A stretch of 64,000 nucleotides of DNA from Salvia splendens (taxonomy: Eukaryota > Streptophyta > Magnoliopsida > Lamiales > Lamiaceae). The stretch is taken from NCBI RefSeq assembly GCF_004379255.2, contig NC_056035.1:36215773-36279772 (forward strand). Reading direction: 5' to 3'. Below are positions 22,330-32,327 of this stretch, piece by piece. The notes under the pieces were generated by a model. That model searched no databases and was not told the origin of the DNA. It worked only from the letters and a program-made list of their open reading frames with translations. Made by a program: the position numbers and the translations under genes. Position 1 is the stretch's first letter; each line of letters begins with the position of its first letter.

Positions 22330-24429
22330 TTGATCCTTTTCCACCAAAAAATGCGTACCAGATCACATAATACCCATACTTCCGTCCGTGATGAACGTGA
22401 GGAAGCTAGTCCAGCCCGTAGGTCTGGAAAACAGCCTCGGGAGAAGTCTGTCTCCAGTTCTCACGGTGAAAGAACAAACCACTCAAAAAGTCATCGCACC
22501 GAGCCTTCCCAGCAGCTCGATTTGAATGAGGCTGTCAAGTTGTTCTTGGCTGAGAAGCAGGATGAGTTCTTAACATTCCTGCAAAAGAGCCAGAAGCCGG
22601 AGAAGAAAACGGCGGATTCTCCCTCCCCCTCCAGACATGAAAGTCACTACCGCAGTAGTGCCGTATCTTCCAGGAGAAAGAATCCTCACCACCGATATGT
22701 TCCTTCTCCTCCTTGTTACCGAAATCACAGGAGAACTCCATCTCCACCATACCGTAGAGATGTCGGATTCGCTATGTATGGAGCGCTGAAGACTCCATTT
22801 TCGGATGATATCACCAGAACTCCGTTGCCACAGAATTACCGAACTCCGTCAGTGACTTATGACGGGTTAGTGGATCCTCATGATTTCCTGGGACGCTATC
22901 AGTATAATATGGCGAACCAAGGTCTCAATGAGGTTCATATGTGTAAGCTGTTTCCCGAGCTGCTCATCGGGAACGCAAGAAGGTGGTTTGATAGCCTCCC
23001 TCAAGGCAGCATTAGATCTTACAGAGATCTAATGGATGCTTTTCATAGGAGGTTCTTCCAGAAAGCTGAAACCCGAATCACTTCGGCTCAGCTGCTTTCT
23101 ATACGTCAAGGTCGCGATGAAAAGATTAGCGACTTCATGACAAGATTCCACAAGGAATGCCTACAAGTAGATGATCTCAATGATCTACTTGTCATTTCGG
23201 CATTCCAAAATGGAATTCTGCCAGGAGCTCTCTACAGAAAGCTCGTTGAATGCAGTCCGCAAACAGCTCAAGAGATGTGGGACATTGCGGACCAGTTTTC
23301 TCGTGCTGATGAGGCAGACCGTCGAAAACGGTCTTTAGACAGCTCTTCCAGAGGAGACAAGAGGAAGCCCGATCATAGCGATCAGGGACATCCTCGCCGA
23401 ACTCCTTTTGAAAGAATTCAAAGGGCACCGGTACAAGACAGATTGGGACCACGTCTCAATCCTGAGAAACCACCCGCTCAGTTCGTACCATTGAACAAGT
23501 CGAGAGCGGAAATTTTCGAACTGCATTCTGATATGTTCGAAAAACCAAAGCCGATGACGAAATCGGCCACGCGCCGAAGTCAGGATAAATATTGCTCCTT
23601 CCATCAAGACCACGGTCACGATACCGAGGAGTGCCGAAATTTGGCAGCAGATATTGATGTTCTTGTGAAAGCAGGGACGTTAAAAAAATACCAAAGCAAG
23701 CCGCCGAAAAAGAATAAGAAACAGAGAAGTGCGAACTGCGCTCCTCAGGATCCTAAAAGGCAACAGGATCCCGAAGACGATGACGAGCCACAATATGATG
23801 GAGTGATCCAGACTATTGACGCTCTCCCAGCCGGGAAGACTAAATCGTCTCTAAAATTAGAGCGCAGAGGCTTCAATCGAGAGGAGCCAACACATAAAAG
23901 GCTGAAGAAGGAGGAAGTAATTACATTTTCAGATGCAGATCCCGTCCCGGCCATTTCTCCTCATCAAGACGCTATTGTCATTCAAGCTGGAGTGGCAAAC
24001 AAACTGATCCACAGAGTGTTTGTGGATACAGGAGCGTCGGTTAGCATTCTTTTTAAAGAATGTTTTGATAAACTGGAAGTGGATCCAGCTCGGCTCAGTC
24101 CGGCCCCAATTCCTCTGAAAAGTTTCGCCCAGGAGGACACCCGCCCTGAAGGTATTATCAGCCTTCCGATTACGGTAGGAAGAGCGCCTACCAGCTCCAG
24201 TACGGTGATCGAGTTTTTTGTGGTAAAAGCTCGATCCCCGTATAACATTATACTGGGAAGAGACTGGCTCAACACAGTTCGGGCCATTTGCTCTACTTAT
24301 CACCTCACAATCAAGATCCCCACTAAAGGAGGGATAGCAGTCATCCGAGGTGATCAAAAGAGAGCAAAAGAATGTTTGCAGATTGCGCTTAAAAGTGCCG
24401 AACAATCAGATCGGCACCATCAAGCATAG
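22330..24429 (+). CDS. Tat Gag-protease
   Basis: A 699-codon frame. The first ATG is at 22330, but the one at 22351 (MRTRSHNTH) is the more likely start because it has AAAAAATGC context and opens the basic, Ser/Arg-rich N-terminus. A retrotransposon Gag core lies at about 180-300 (FLGRYQYNMANQG, ARRWFDSLPQGSI, FHRRFFQ, FMTRFHKEC). A variant zinc-binding motif, CSFHQDHGHDTEEC, lies at about 421. The retropepsin has DTGASVSILF at about 565 and the GRDWL block at about 640. The protein forms the particle and cleaves the polyprotein. It ends with TAG in the same frame as pol. Confidence 0.92.
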   Translation: MILFHQKMRTRSHNTHTSVRDEREEASPARRSGKQPREKSVSSSHGERTNHSKSHRTEPSQQLDLNEAVKLFLAEKQDEFLTFLQKSQKPEKKTADSPSPSRHESHYRSSAVSSRRKNPHHRYVPSPPCYRNHRRTPSPPYRRDVGFAMYGALKTPFSDDITRTPLPQNYRTPSVTYDGLVDPHDFLGRYQYNMANQGLNEVHMCKLFPELLIGNARRWFDSLPQGSIRSYRDLMDAFHRRFFQKAETRITSAQLLSIRQGRDEKISDFMTRFHKECLQVDDLNDLLVISAFQNGILPGALYRKLVECSPQTAQEMWDIADQFSRADEADRRKRSLDSSSRGDKRKPDHSDQGHPRRTPFERIQRAPVQDRLGPRLNPEKPPAQFVPLNKSRAEIFELHSDMFEKPKPMTKSATRRSQDKYCSFHQDHGHDTEECRNLAADIDVLVKAGTLKKYQSKPPKKNKKQRSANCAPQDPKRQQDPEDDDEPQYDGVIQTIDALPAGKTKSSLKLERRGFNREEPTHKRLKKEEVITFSDADPVPAISPHQDAIVIQAGVANKLIHRVFVDTGASVSILFKECFDKLEVDPARLSPAPIPLKSFAQEDTRPEGIISLPITVGRAPTSSSTVIEFFVVKARSPYNIILGRDWLNTVRAICSTYHLTIKIPTKGGIAVIRGDQKRAKECLQIALKSAEQSDRHHQA

Positions 24430-24435
24430 CAATCA
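24427..24435 (+). promoter_or_regulatory. Candidate stop-codon readthrough site between gag and pol
   Basis: The stop is TAG followed directly by CAA TCA, which fits the UAG-CAR-YYA readthrough context established for tobamovirus replicases. The gag frame (22330-24429) and pol frame (from 24463) are the same, with no other stop in the 33 bases between them. Readthrough would give a Gag-Pol fusion at low level. The alternative is a chance CAG-to-TAG mutation in a continuous frame. Confidence 0.6.
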
Positions 24436-24462
24436 CAGCAGCCGGAGTCAGAGGCAGGCGAA

Positions 24463-26637
24463 ATGAACGAAGTCACACCGGAGCCGAACTCGATGAAAGT
24501 TCAGTTATACGAAGATGATCCATCCAGAACGGTCAAGATCGGTTTCGCGGGAACACCTCTACTCCGGGAAAAGACCATCCAGCTCCTCAAAGAGTACAAA
24601 GATGTCTTTGCGTGGTCTCCGTTGGACATGACTGGAGTGTCTCCCGAGGTAATTACACATCGGTTAAATATTGATCCTTCAGTCCGGCCTATAAAACAGA
24701 AGCAAAGACTCTTTGCGGCAGAAAGAAATCAAGTCATCCATGACGAAGTCCGCCAATTACTGAAAGCGGATGTATTATTTGAAGTAAAATATCCTTCTTG
24801 GGTGGCCAATCCTGTGATGATCAAGAAAAAAGAAGGAGGATGGCGGATGTGCATAGATTTTACGGATCTAAATAAGCACTGTCCTAAAGATTGCTACCCC
24901 CTTCCCAACATAGATAAAAAAGTAGAAGCTCTGATAGGCTTCGAAATTTTCTGTTTTCTTGATTTGTATAAAGGATACCACCAAGTTTTAATGGATGAGA
25001 ATGATGCTTCAAAAACGGCTTTCATTACTGACTTCGGTATTTTTGCTTATAAAAAGATGCCATTTGGTTTAAAGAATGCCGGAGCCACATATCAAAGGAT
25101 GGTAGATAAGCTATTTCGGCACCTGATCGGAAAAGAGGTTGAAGTATATGTTGACGACATAGTTGTTAAAAGCAGAAGCACTTCGGAGTACGAAAACAAT
25201 CTCAAATCCACTCTCGACGTGCTCAAAAAAGCCAACCTCAAACTCAATCCCCAAAAATGTACCTTTTTGGTAGATTCGGGAAAATTTCTGGGTTGTTGGG
25301 TTTCAAAGGAAGGACTCAAGGCAAATCCCCTAAAGGTTCAAGTTGTTCAGAACATGGCAATGCCGAAGTCCATACATGATGTGCAAAGGCTAACTGGATG
25401 TCTAGCCGCACTGAATAGATTCCTTTCCCAAGCAGCCGAAAAGCAAATGCCGTTCTTCAATGTTTTGAAGAAGGCACCAAAGTTTGAGTGGGGAGCCGAA
25501 CAGAAAAAGGCTTTTGACGAACTCAAAAGTTATTTAACCGAACTTCCTACTCTCTCTGCTCCAACAGATGCCGAAGTGATATTCTTATATTTAGCAGCAT
25601 CAGATCAAACCATTAGCGCGGTGCTTGTACGAGAAGAAGGCCTAAAACAGCGTCCTATCTACTTTACAAGCCGAGCATTAAGAGGTCCCGAAACAAGGTA
25701 TCAACCTCTGGAAAAAATTGCTCTGGCATTAGTAAATGCAGCAAGGAGACTGCGGCCATATTTCTATGCTCACAAAGTATGCGTCTTAACCGATCTTCCA
25801 CTTCGGCAAGTCTTGACTAAGCCAGAAGCATCAGGCAGAATTGCCAAGTGGGCCATAGAGTTGGGAGAACATTCAATAGAATATCTACCTCGGAAAGCCA
25901 TCAAGGGACAAGCCTTGGCAGATTTTCTTGTAGAGGCAAAGTTCGATCAGGCAATCCCTATTATTGCCGAACAGAAAAATCCTACCAATGACGAACTAAC
26001 ACAGCCCCAGAAACCCGAAGTAGAGCCGCCGGACTGTTGGATTGGATTCGTAGATGGAGCTTCGAATAAGACAGGAAGTGGAGCTGGTATTCTACTTATC
26101 GCTCCCGACGGACACGAAGTAACTTATTCACTTCGGTTCTTATTCCCAACCACTAATAACGAAGCCGAATACGAAGCCCTTCTTGCCGGACTTCAGTTAG
26201 CGCAACATCTACTTGTCAAATCTCTCAAAATTCATTGTGATTCACAAGTCATAGTGAATCACATGCTGGGTACAAGTGAAGCTCGTGATGAAAGGATGAA
26301 AAAATACTTGGACAAAGCGCAAAGTATTAGCCGAAATTTCTCTTATTTTCGGATAATCCGCATTCCCAGAGCGGGAAATAGCCGAGCAGATACTTTAAGT
26401 AAGTTGGCCTCATATCCGAGCTCAAAGGTGGAGGAATTACCGCACAGAAGCATTGATGAAGCTGAAGTACACTCAGTAACCAGTTCACCAAACTGGATGA
26501 CGCCAATATTAAAGTATCTAGATCAAGGACAACTGCCCGAGGATAAGAGAGAAGCAAGGAAAATCACATGCCGAGCACGTCGGTATGAACTTGATGCGAA
26601 GCTTATTTCCTATTCTTTACCCCGGATTTCATGTTAA
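24463..26637 (+). CDS. Tat Pol, N-terminal part (RT, RNase H, second RNase H)
   Basis: A frame of 724 codons counted from its first ATG; the true product probably comes by readthrough from gag. Reverse transcriptase at about 60-270 has KYPSWVANPVMIKKK, MPFGLKNAGATYQ and the catalytic YVDDIVVKS (about 229). The linked RNase H at about 345-480 has LYLAASD and YQPLEKIALAL. A second, archaeal-type RNase H at about 520-650 (FVDGASNKTGSGAG, NNEAEYEALLAGL, HCDSQVIVN) is diagnostic of Tat elements. The last 15 or so codons of the frame (from 26592) are sequence of the nested Athila-like LTR and not pol. Coding continues at 33595. Confidence 0.93.
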   Translation: MNEVTPEPNSMKVQLYEDDPSRTVKIGFAGTPLLREKTIQLLKEYKDVFAWSPLDMTGVSPEVITHRLNIDPSVRPIKQKQRLFAAERNQVIHDEVRQLLKADVLFEVKYPSWVANPVMIKKKEGGWRMCIDFTDLNKHCPKDCYPLPNIDKKVEALIGFEIFCFLDLYKGYHQVLMDENDASKTAFITDFGIFAYKKMPFGLKNAGATYQRMVDKLFRHLIGKEVEVYVDDIVVKSRSTSEYENNLKSTLDVLKKANLKLNPQKCTFLVDSGKFLGCWVSKEGLKANPLKVQVVQNMAMPKSIHDVQRLTGCLAALNRFLSQAAEKQMPFFNVLKKAPKFEWGAEQKKAFDELKSYLTELPTLSAPTDAEVIFLYLAASDQTISAVLVREEGLKQRPIYFTSRALRGPETRYQPLEKIALALVNAARRLRPYFYAHKVCVLTDLPLRQVLTKPEASGRIAKWAIELGEHSIEYLPRKAIKGQALADFLVEAKFDQAIPIIAEQKNPTNDELTQPQKPEVEPPDCWIGFVDGASNKTGSGAGILLIAPDGHEVTYSLRFLFPTTNNEAEYEALLAGLQLAQHLLVKSLKIHCDSQVIVNHMLGTSEARDERMKKYLDKAQSISRNFSYFRIIRIPRAGNSRADTLSKLASYPSSKVEELPHRSIDEAEVHSVTSSPNWMTPILKYLDQGQLPEDKREARKITCRARRYELDAKLISYSLPRISC

Positions 26638-27853
26638 TTATAACTCACCAAGTCGTGCTTTGAGTGTAGTTTCGGGTGTTAGAAGCTGGAAGTTCGTCGG
26701 AAATGCATATCTGAGATTCCAGAGAGTTCGCCCGGTCGGGCGTTTTGATGTTGCTAAACGCCCGATCGGGCGTTTCCATTTTGTGCATGCGGAGTCCAGA
26801 AAGTTCGCCCGGTCGGGCGTTCTGATTTCAACTAAACGCCCGGTCGGGCGTCTCCCGCGAAGCCATGCAGAAGCATATCGCCCGGTCGGGCGATTGGTCC
26901 TTCTAATTTCGCCCGGTCGGGCGTTCGGAGTCTCGAACAACTCCAGGCAGTTACTCGGCAGTTTAGGATAAAAAGAAGAAAAGAAAATGAGAAGAAGGAC
27001 GACAGATAAAGAGAAAAATAGAGAGAAAGGAGGAGAGGAAGAAGAGAAGGAAGACATTCCGGCCATTATTCCGACCATCCATTCCCGAATCCCGACTCCA
27101 CTCGACGAGAGCATCACACCTATGGTTTTATTTCTACATTCTACCATGTGTATAGGCTAGGCTCTCTTTGTTGCTCCGAGTTGTAATCTAGGCTTGTGTA
27201 TTTGTTTTAACACCTTGAATCGTATGTTTGATACCAACAATGTGTTTGATAATTAAAATGCTACGTTTTTGGCTAATGATGTAGTGTTGTTAAATCTTAA
27301 CTATTGTCTCTTTAACATAGCTTAGGATTGATCGTTTGTTGGTATGCTTTCGATTTAGAACTGTTCAGGGGATAAATTGATAGTGGATTAGGTAAGTGAT
27401 TATAGTAGACGACATTTATTCCCGCGCATCCGCAGGAATTAAATGTCGTTGAAAGTTGGTTCATGGAACAAGTGTTCAGCTGACTGTGAACTATACGTCG
27501 TAGACATGTTCAGTGCACGCGATTAGGTTGATAATTATAATCCCGTCGTATGTTTCGTTGTAAATGGTGTAAAACAACGCAAGCTTAGTGAGCAACTTGG
27601 AGTGACTTGTCTTTCTCGTATTAAAAATCTCGTTTCAGTAGTTTAAGTTAGTTAACCATCTCAAAATCAAAACAAAATATTTTTATGCTTTGTGTAGTCT
27701 TATTAAGCGTAAGCAATCTCGCCTCCCTGTGGATCGACACTTGAAATACTACTACGATACTGTATTCTTGCAGTAGTGTAGTATTATTAGAGTTAAAATA
27801 ATTAAACTTGATAATCTTTATGCTTTGATTAAGAACTCTAAAATATCGCATCA
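26592..27853 (+). repeat. 5' LTR of the Athila-like element
   Basis: 1262 bp, TGATGCG...CGCATCA. It includes six copies of a CG-rich palindrome (26729-26923), followed by a weak GGATAAAAAG box at about 26966. The short open frames over the palindromes on both strands are not considered genes, since the palindromic repeats themselves create them. Confidence 0.95.
26729..26923. repeat. Array of six CGCCCGRTCGGGCG palindromes
   Basis: Fourteen-base sites start at 26729, 26759, 26806, 26837, 26879 and 26910. Five read CGCCCGGTCGGGCG and one (26759) is the perfect palindrome CGCCCGATCGGGCG. They fall into three pairs with spacing of 30 or 31 bases. The 3' LTR has the same set from 32465 to 32659. 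Each site has four CpG dinucleotides on a strand in otherwise AT-rich DNA. A protein-binding or methylation-sensing role is inference. Confidence 0.97.
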
Positions 27854-27858
27854 AGTTT

Positions 27859-27876
27859 TGGCGCCGTTGCCGGGGA
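27859..27876 (+). other. Primer binding site, tRNA-Asp type
   Basis: TGGCGCCGTTGCCGGGGA starts five bases after the LTR. It is the primer site known for Athila and related Ty3-gypsy elements and is complementary over 18 bases to the 3' end of plant tRNA-Asp as remembered. Confidence 0.85.
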
Positions 27877-28216
27877 GGCAATAGCTTGTTTATGCTTAAG
27901 TGTTCTAGTTTTTATTTCGTTTTGTTTGATTTTTCTTTTTGAGTTTTTTAGGTACATTGTTCGTGTTCTACGGTGTGATAGCCATCTACCACGTCCGGAC
28001 TTGAAGACGAAGGAGTGTATTATTTTAGGTAATTTTTAGCTAACTCTTAGTTTAGTTTCTAGGTAGTTTAGTTTTTCACTTAAGCACACACTTTTTATAG
28101 TACTTACCCCGAAGTTGTCGAGAGGTCTCGCTTTCGGTAATTAGGAAATATATTGTGCTTGTGCTTGGTGTATTTTCTGTTGTGTAGATAAAAAAAAAAA
28201 AAAAAGAAAGTCGTGA

Positions 28217-30682
28217 ATGCACACGAGATCTCAGGGTACACCGCCTTTCGGATTACTCTGTTATCAAAGAAGGAAAGGGTCAGGAAGTTCAGCCGGGTTT
28301 GAAATTCAACAGGATTCGCCGAGTCCAATCAGAGATAACCCATTGTTTGAGAATAGTGACAGTGATCTGGAAGCTGAGTCGATGGCCGACAATAATAACA
28401 ACAACGCTGTCCCACCACCCGTTGTGAGGTTTGGCGACACTCTTAGATCGGGAATTGAGTACCCCGGAGAGTTTGCTTATGCGAACAACAACATCAACAT
28501 TCCACCTCACTACATTAGTTTGGTGAATGGGGGGAATCTTTTCCATGGACGGGATGATGAAGACCCGATGAGCCACCTCAATGCCTTCTACGAGTTGACG
28601 AACTCTCACAGACCCCCGAATGTGGAACACAATCTGATCAAGAGGGTCTTATTCCCATTCTCTCTGAGGGAGAAAGCAAGAGCTTGGTATGACTCTATAC
28701 CGGGCTACAACATTGAAACATTCCAAGAGTTGAAGACGTTGTTCCTCTTAGAATATAATTCCCCGATGAAGATCGAGAAATTGAGAGAAGAGATCACTTC
28801 TTTCCAACAAAAGTATGATGAGTCCTTTGCAGAAGCTTGGAAGAGATTCACAGACCTGATAAGGAAATGCCCGAGCCATGGTCTAGCTCCGGGGCATGAC
28901 CTTTTGAAATTCTACAAGGGACTCAACAATGAAGGCACGGGACTAGTTACTGCAGGCTCTAATGGAAACCTGGATGACTTAACGCATGAGGAGGTGAGAG
29001 CCTTATTCCAAAGGTTGGCTAACAATCAACGGAACTGGCACAACCCAAGGAGAGCAGCGGAGAAAGGAGGAGACACATTCGGTGCTACAAAGGATGCAGA
29101 GAGAGTATCTGCAATTGAAGCTCAATTGGCAGATATAAGCACCCAGATGTCGTCGATGACAAAGGCAGTGAAATCGCTGCAACTGACTCCTCAACCCAAA
29201 GCAGTGGCAGTGATGAGATGTGGATTGTGTCAAGGAGGGCATCATACTGATCAATGTTCTAGTCTTCAAGGACCACCAATCGAGGATGTGAACTACATTG
29301 GCAACAATTGCCAAGGGTTTAACCAAGGCAACCAATACAGCAATCAGCAGAATTGGAGGCCTCAGCAATCGAACTGGAATCAAAGTGGCCCTAGCAACAA
29401 CTCGGGGAACCAATGGAGGACAAACACTCAACCCCCGGGTTATGAGAAGAAGCCATCAGTCGAGGATCAATTGGGACAGATTCTCTCGTTTATGACTAAG
29501 AGTCAAAGGGAGAATGAGAATTTCAAAGAGAAGACGGTGGAAAAGTTTGGTCAGATGGAAGCTACAATGAGGAACCTCGAGACTCAAATCGGGCAGCTAG
29601 CTACATCATCACATACAAGAATCCCGAATACCATCCCAAGCAATACGGTGCCTAATCCTAAGGGCTATGAGCAGTGCAAGGCAGTTAAGCTAAGAAGTGG
29701 TCGCGAGTTAGGTTCGACACCATTAATTGACGGCCAAGGTACTTCCGGCATCTCACACGCGGGGGCGGATGAGATGTTAGGCTTGCATTCCTCGCACGCA
29801 CGGGCGGACGAGGTATGTAAGGGAGGTCCCAAGTTGGTGCAGGGTGCCCAACATGGTCAAGTTCAGGCTGCATCTGGCAGCAAGAAGTATGGTGAAGAAT
29901 CCGATTCAAGTGGAAAAATTCGAGTAGAGAAGGATATCTGCAAAAAGATCCCGCTAAGTCCGGCAATGGACCCGAAGTGTCCATTTAATTTTCCAGATTT
30001 TATCCCCCCGCCTCCTTTCCCAATCGAGAAGAAGAAGACAAAGAAAATAACTCAAGAGAAAGGACTCGATTGGATGATGAGTATCATTAGGAAAGTCAGA
30101 GTAGATGTGTCCTTAGTGGATTTGTTCCTACACTTTCCTAAATTCTCCAAGTTTTTTAAGGACCTTATCGCAAAAAATGAGAAGATACAAGAGGATGGTG
30201 TGGTGAGATTGAGCGCATTTTGCTCACAATTGGTGAAGGGGAAGATACCTGCGAAGAGACGAGACCCTGGGAGTTGTGTGATCCCATGTGAGATGGGAGA
30301 TAAAAAGTTCCCAAAGTGCCTACTTGATCAAGGCTCGGGAATATCATTGATGGCTCTGAAGACGGCGAGGTCAATCGGTCTACAAGCGAGGATTGAGTCA
30401 ATCGATATTGAGCTACAATTGGCGGATCACTCAATTGTGAAGCCACTAGGGATCATCAAGGATGTCTTGGTGAAGGTGGACAAGTTTGTACTCCCGGTCG
30501 ACTTTATTGTCCTAGAGATGGAAGAAGACAAGGACATGCCTATCCTCTTTGGTAGGCCATTCTTAGCGACCGGGGATGTTGTGATTAAGACCAAGACAAA
30601 CACGGTGGTGTTTCGAGTAGATGGTGAAGAGCTGGTGATCGAGCAAGAGAAGGCGGAGAAGCGCCTATGGGAGCTTGGATAG
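28217..30682 (+). CDS. Athila-like Gag-protease
   Basis: 821 codons from MHTRSQGTPP; an A15 run lies just upstream at 28190-28204. The retrotransposon Gag core is at about 90-270 (YISLVNGGNLFHGRDDED, REKARAWYDSIPG, FAEAWKRFTDLIRKCP). A zinc knuckle, CGLCQGGHHTDQC, lies at about 334-346, followed by an Asn/Gln-rich stretch and a coiled coil (about 410-460). The retropepsin-like domain at about 690-815 has PKCLLDQGSGISLMAL and ILFGRPFLATGDVVI. Its active site reads DQGS where DTGA, DSGA or DLGA is usual, so activity is open to doubt. The frame ends with a stop and no pol follows. Gag would build the particle in which the element is copied, with reverse transcriptase supplied in trans. Confidence 0.9.
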   Translation: MHTRSQGTPPFGLLCYQRRKGSGSSAGFEIQQDSPSPIRDNPLFENSDSDLEAESMADNNNNNAVPPPVVRFGDTLRSGIEYPGEFAYANNNINIPPHYISLVNGGNLFHGRDDEDPMSHLNAFYELTNSHRPPNVEHNLIKRVLFPFSLREKARAWYDSIPGYNIETFQELKTLFLLEYNSPMKIEKLREEITSFQQKYDESFAEAWKRFTDLIRKCPSHGLAPGHDLLKFYKGLNNEGTGLVTAGSNGNLDDLTHEEVRALFQRLANNQRNWHNPRRAAEKGGDTFGATKDAERVSAIEAQLADISTQMSSMTKAVKSLQLTPQPKAVAVMRCGLCQGGHHTDQCSSLQGPPIEDVNYIGNNCQGFNQGNQYSNQQNWRPQQSNWNQSGPSNNSGNQWRTNTQPPGYEKKPSVEDQLGQILSFMTKSQRENENFKEKTVEKFGQMEATMRNLETQIGQLATSSHTRIPNTIPSNTVPNPKGYEQCKAVKLRSGRELGSTPLIDGQGTSGISHAGADEMLGLHSSHARADEVCKGGPKLVQGAQHGQVQAASGSKKYGEESDSSGKIRVEKDICKKIPLSPAMDPKCPFNFPDFIPPPPFPIEKKKTKKITQEKGLDWMMSIIRKVRVDVSLVDLFLHFPKFSKFFKDLIAKNEKIQEDGVVRLSAFCSQLVKGKIPAKRRDPGSCVIPCEMGDKKFPKCLLDQGSGISLMALKTARSIGLQARIESIDIELQLADHSIVKPLGIIKDVLVKVDKFVLPVDFIVLEMEEDKDMPILFGRPFLATGDVVIKTKTNTVVFRVDGEELVIEQEKAEKRLWELG

Positions 30683-32327
30683 AGGTAGACAAGGATGAAG
30701 AAGGTCGAGCCAACGACTATAAACAAAGGCGCTGATTGGGAGGCAACCCAAGTTTTTATGTTTTTATTTTTGGTTTCATATGTTGGAGGTTTTGTTTGCT
30801 CAATTCTTTCCTCTAACATTTTTTTTGAATTGAGTGTTTCTTTTTTGTAGTTTTTGTTCTTTTTGTAGGAGCATCATGGAGAGCGGATTGGAGCTTAGGA
30901 GGAAGCACACCTGCAAAGGATTTTTACACCCACCCTCCCACCCGAATGCACTATGGACGTCATCTCAAGTTTGGGGGAGTTTTCTTTCCCTTTACTTTAT
31001 TTGTCTTCTTTGCTTGCATTGAGGACAATGATGCATTCAAGTTTGGGGGGATTGTGAATGATTTGTGATGTATATTTTTGGGTGTATTGTATGATAATGA
31101 TGTTTTGAATCAATGTATTTGACGGGTGCATGCTTTATCTTCGGCTTTCTGGTTGGGAAATCTTGCTTAATTTACTTGAACTTTGAAGCCTAGGATGAAT
31201 AGAATGGGTGCATGGATCTTTGTGAAAAAGCATGTCGTGATAACATCCGATTTCTTAAGTTGAGGAGAGTATGAAAATCGCATGACTTGTGGAAATTATT
31301 TTGGATTGATTTGCTTTATCGAGTGAAGTGCTTGCGTTCGTTTGTGTTAACGATTTGGGAGGACAAGGCACTAGGATGAACTCCATGGCCAAATGATCAC
31401 ATGCCTAGTCCATCAAATGATCCCCTAGAAGCCACCTTGAGCTTAATTTCTTATTCTTTGTGTAAACACTTAGCCAAACACTTAGCCACTGAAATAAGCC
31501 TAATTTTAGCCTCATCGATAGACCTTGCTACTATTTGGGTGCTAAATACAAGTTGAGCTTTGTGGTTTGAGTTTGAGTGTGGGTGGTGAATTGTAAAGAG
31601 TAGACATTTCTAGACTTGATAGAAGGTGAAAAGAATGAAGTTCTTAGAAAAAAAAAAACAAGAAAAAGAAAAAGACGACCTCCAAATTCACAAAAGTCGA
31701 GGTCTTTACAAAAAAAAATAAAATAAAAAAATAAGTTGATGAAATAAAGATAGAGCTTCTATGTTTGTTTGTGTAATCTCGTCGGGAATAGATCTCAAGT
31801 TTGGGGGAGTGTGGGTTTGGTTGTAATTTTTCGTTGGTTAATCTTTGGAAGGAAGTTGTAGGAGGGAAGATTTTGGCACTCAAATGTGTAGCCTTTGAGC
31901 TCACTATCCATACTTATCCTACCTCGTCCCTAGCCCCATTACAACCTTGAAATAAGACCTTGGACCTAATCGTTGATGCTTGTGGATGTGTGTAAATAGC
32001 TTGGTAGAGTTAAAGAAGTTCGGTTTGAAATCTGCGAGTCTATGAGATTAGTAGTGCTTGATGAGTCGATGATGACGGTTTGAGTTGTTTGATCGTATGC
32101 TCGGACTTACTTTGAAGTGCATCTTGACTTGAAAATCTAGGGGGATGAGTGATTGTTCTTGAGAGTGGGAAATCTCGATTGGAAATGTTGGGGGTTTAGA
32201 TTTTGTCACTCACGTCCCTACATGATTCTTTGTGATGAAAATTTCTCTGCGGGTGGACTTGCGTTGAGTTTTTGTGCTAAAAATGTACCTTGCTCGGGGC
32301 GAGCAAGAGCTTAAGTTTGGGGGTATT
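30683..32327 (+). other. Non-coding 3' region with repeated PPT-like motifs
   Basis: The region holds no frame longer than about 85 codons and nothing resembling RT, integrase or an envelope-like protein. CAAGTTTGGGGGAG or close variants occur at about 30967, 31038 and 31797, and AAGTTTGGGGG at 32313-32323 directly before the 3' LTR is the functional polypurine tract. Extra copies of this tract are a known habit of Athila elements. A-rich runs occur at 31650-31735. Confidence 0.8.

Noticed and set aside
24463..24465. Separate translation start for pol at the ATG
   Set aside because: Retrotransposon pol is normally made as a fusion; the shared frame and readthrough context make internal initiation the weaker explanation, though it is not excluded.
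26585..27147. 128-codon plus and 169-codon minus frames in the Athila-like LTR, repeated at 32327-32883
   Set aside because: The palindrome array keeps both strands free of stops. They are in LTR sequence, have no recognisable domain, and the plus frame overlaps only the tail of the interrupted pol.
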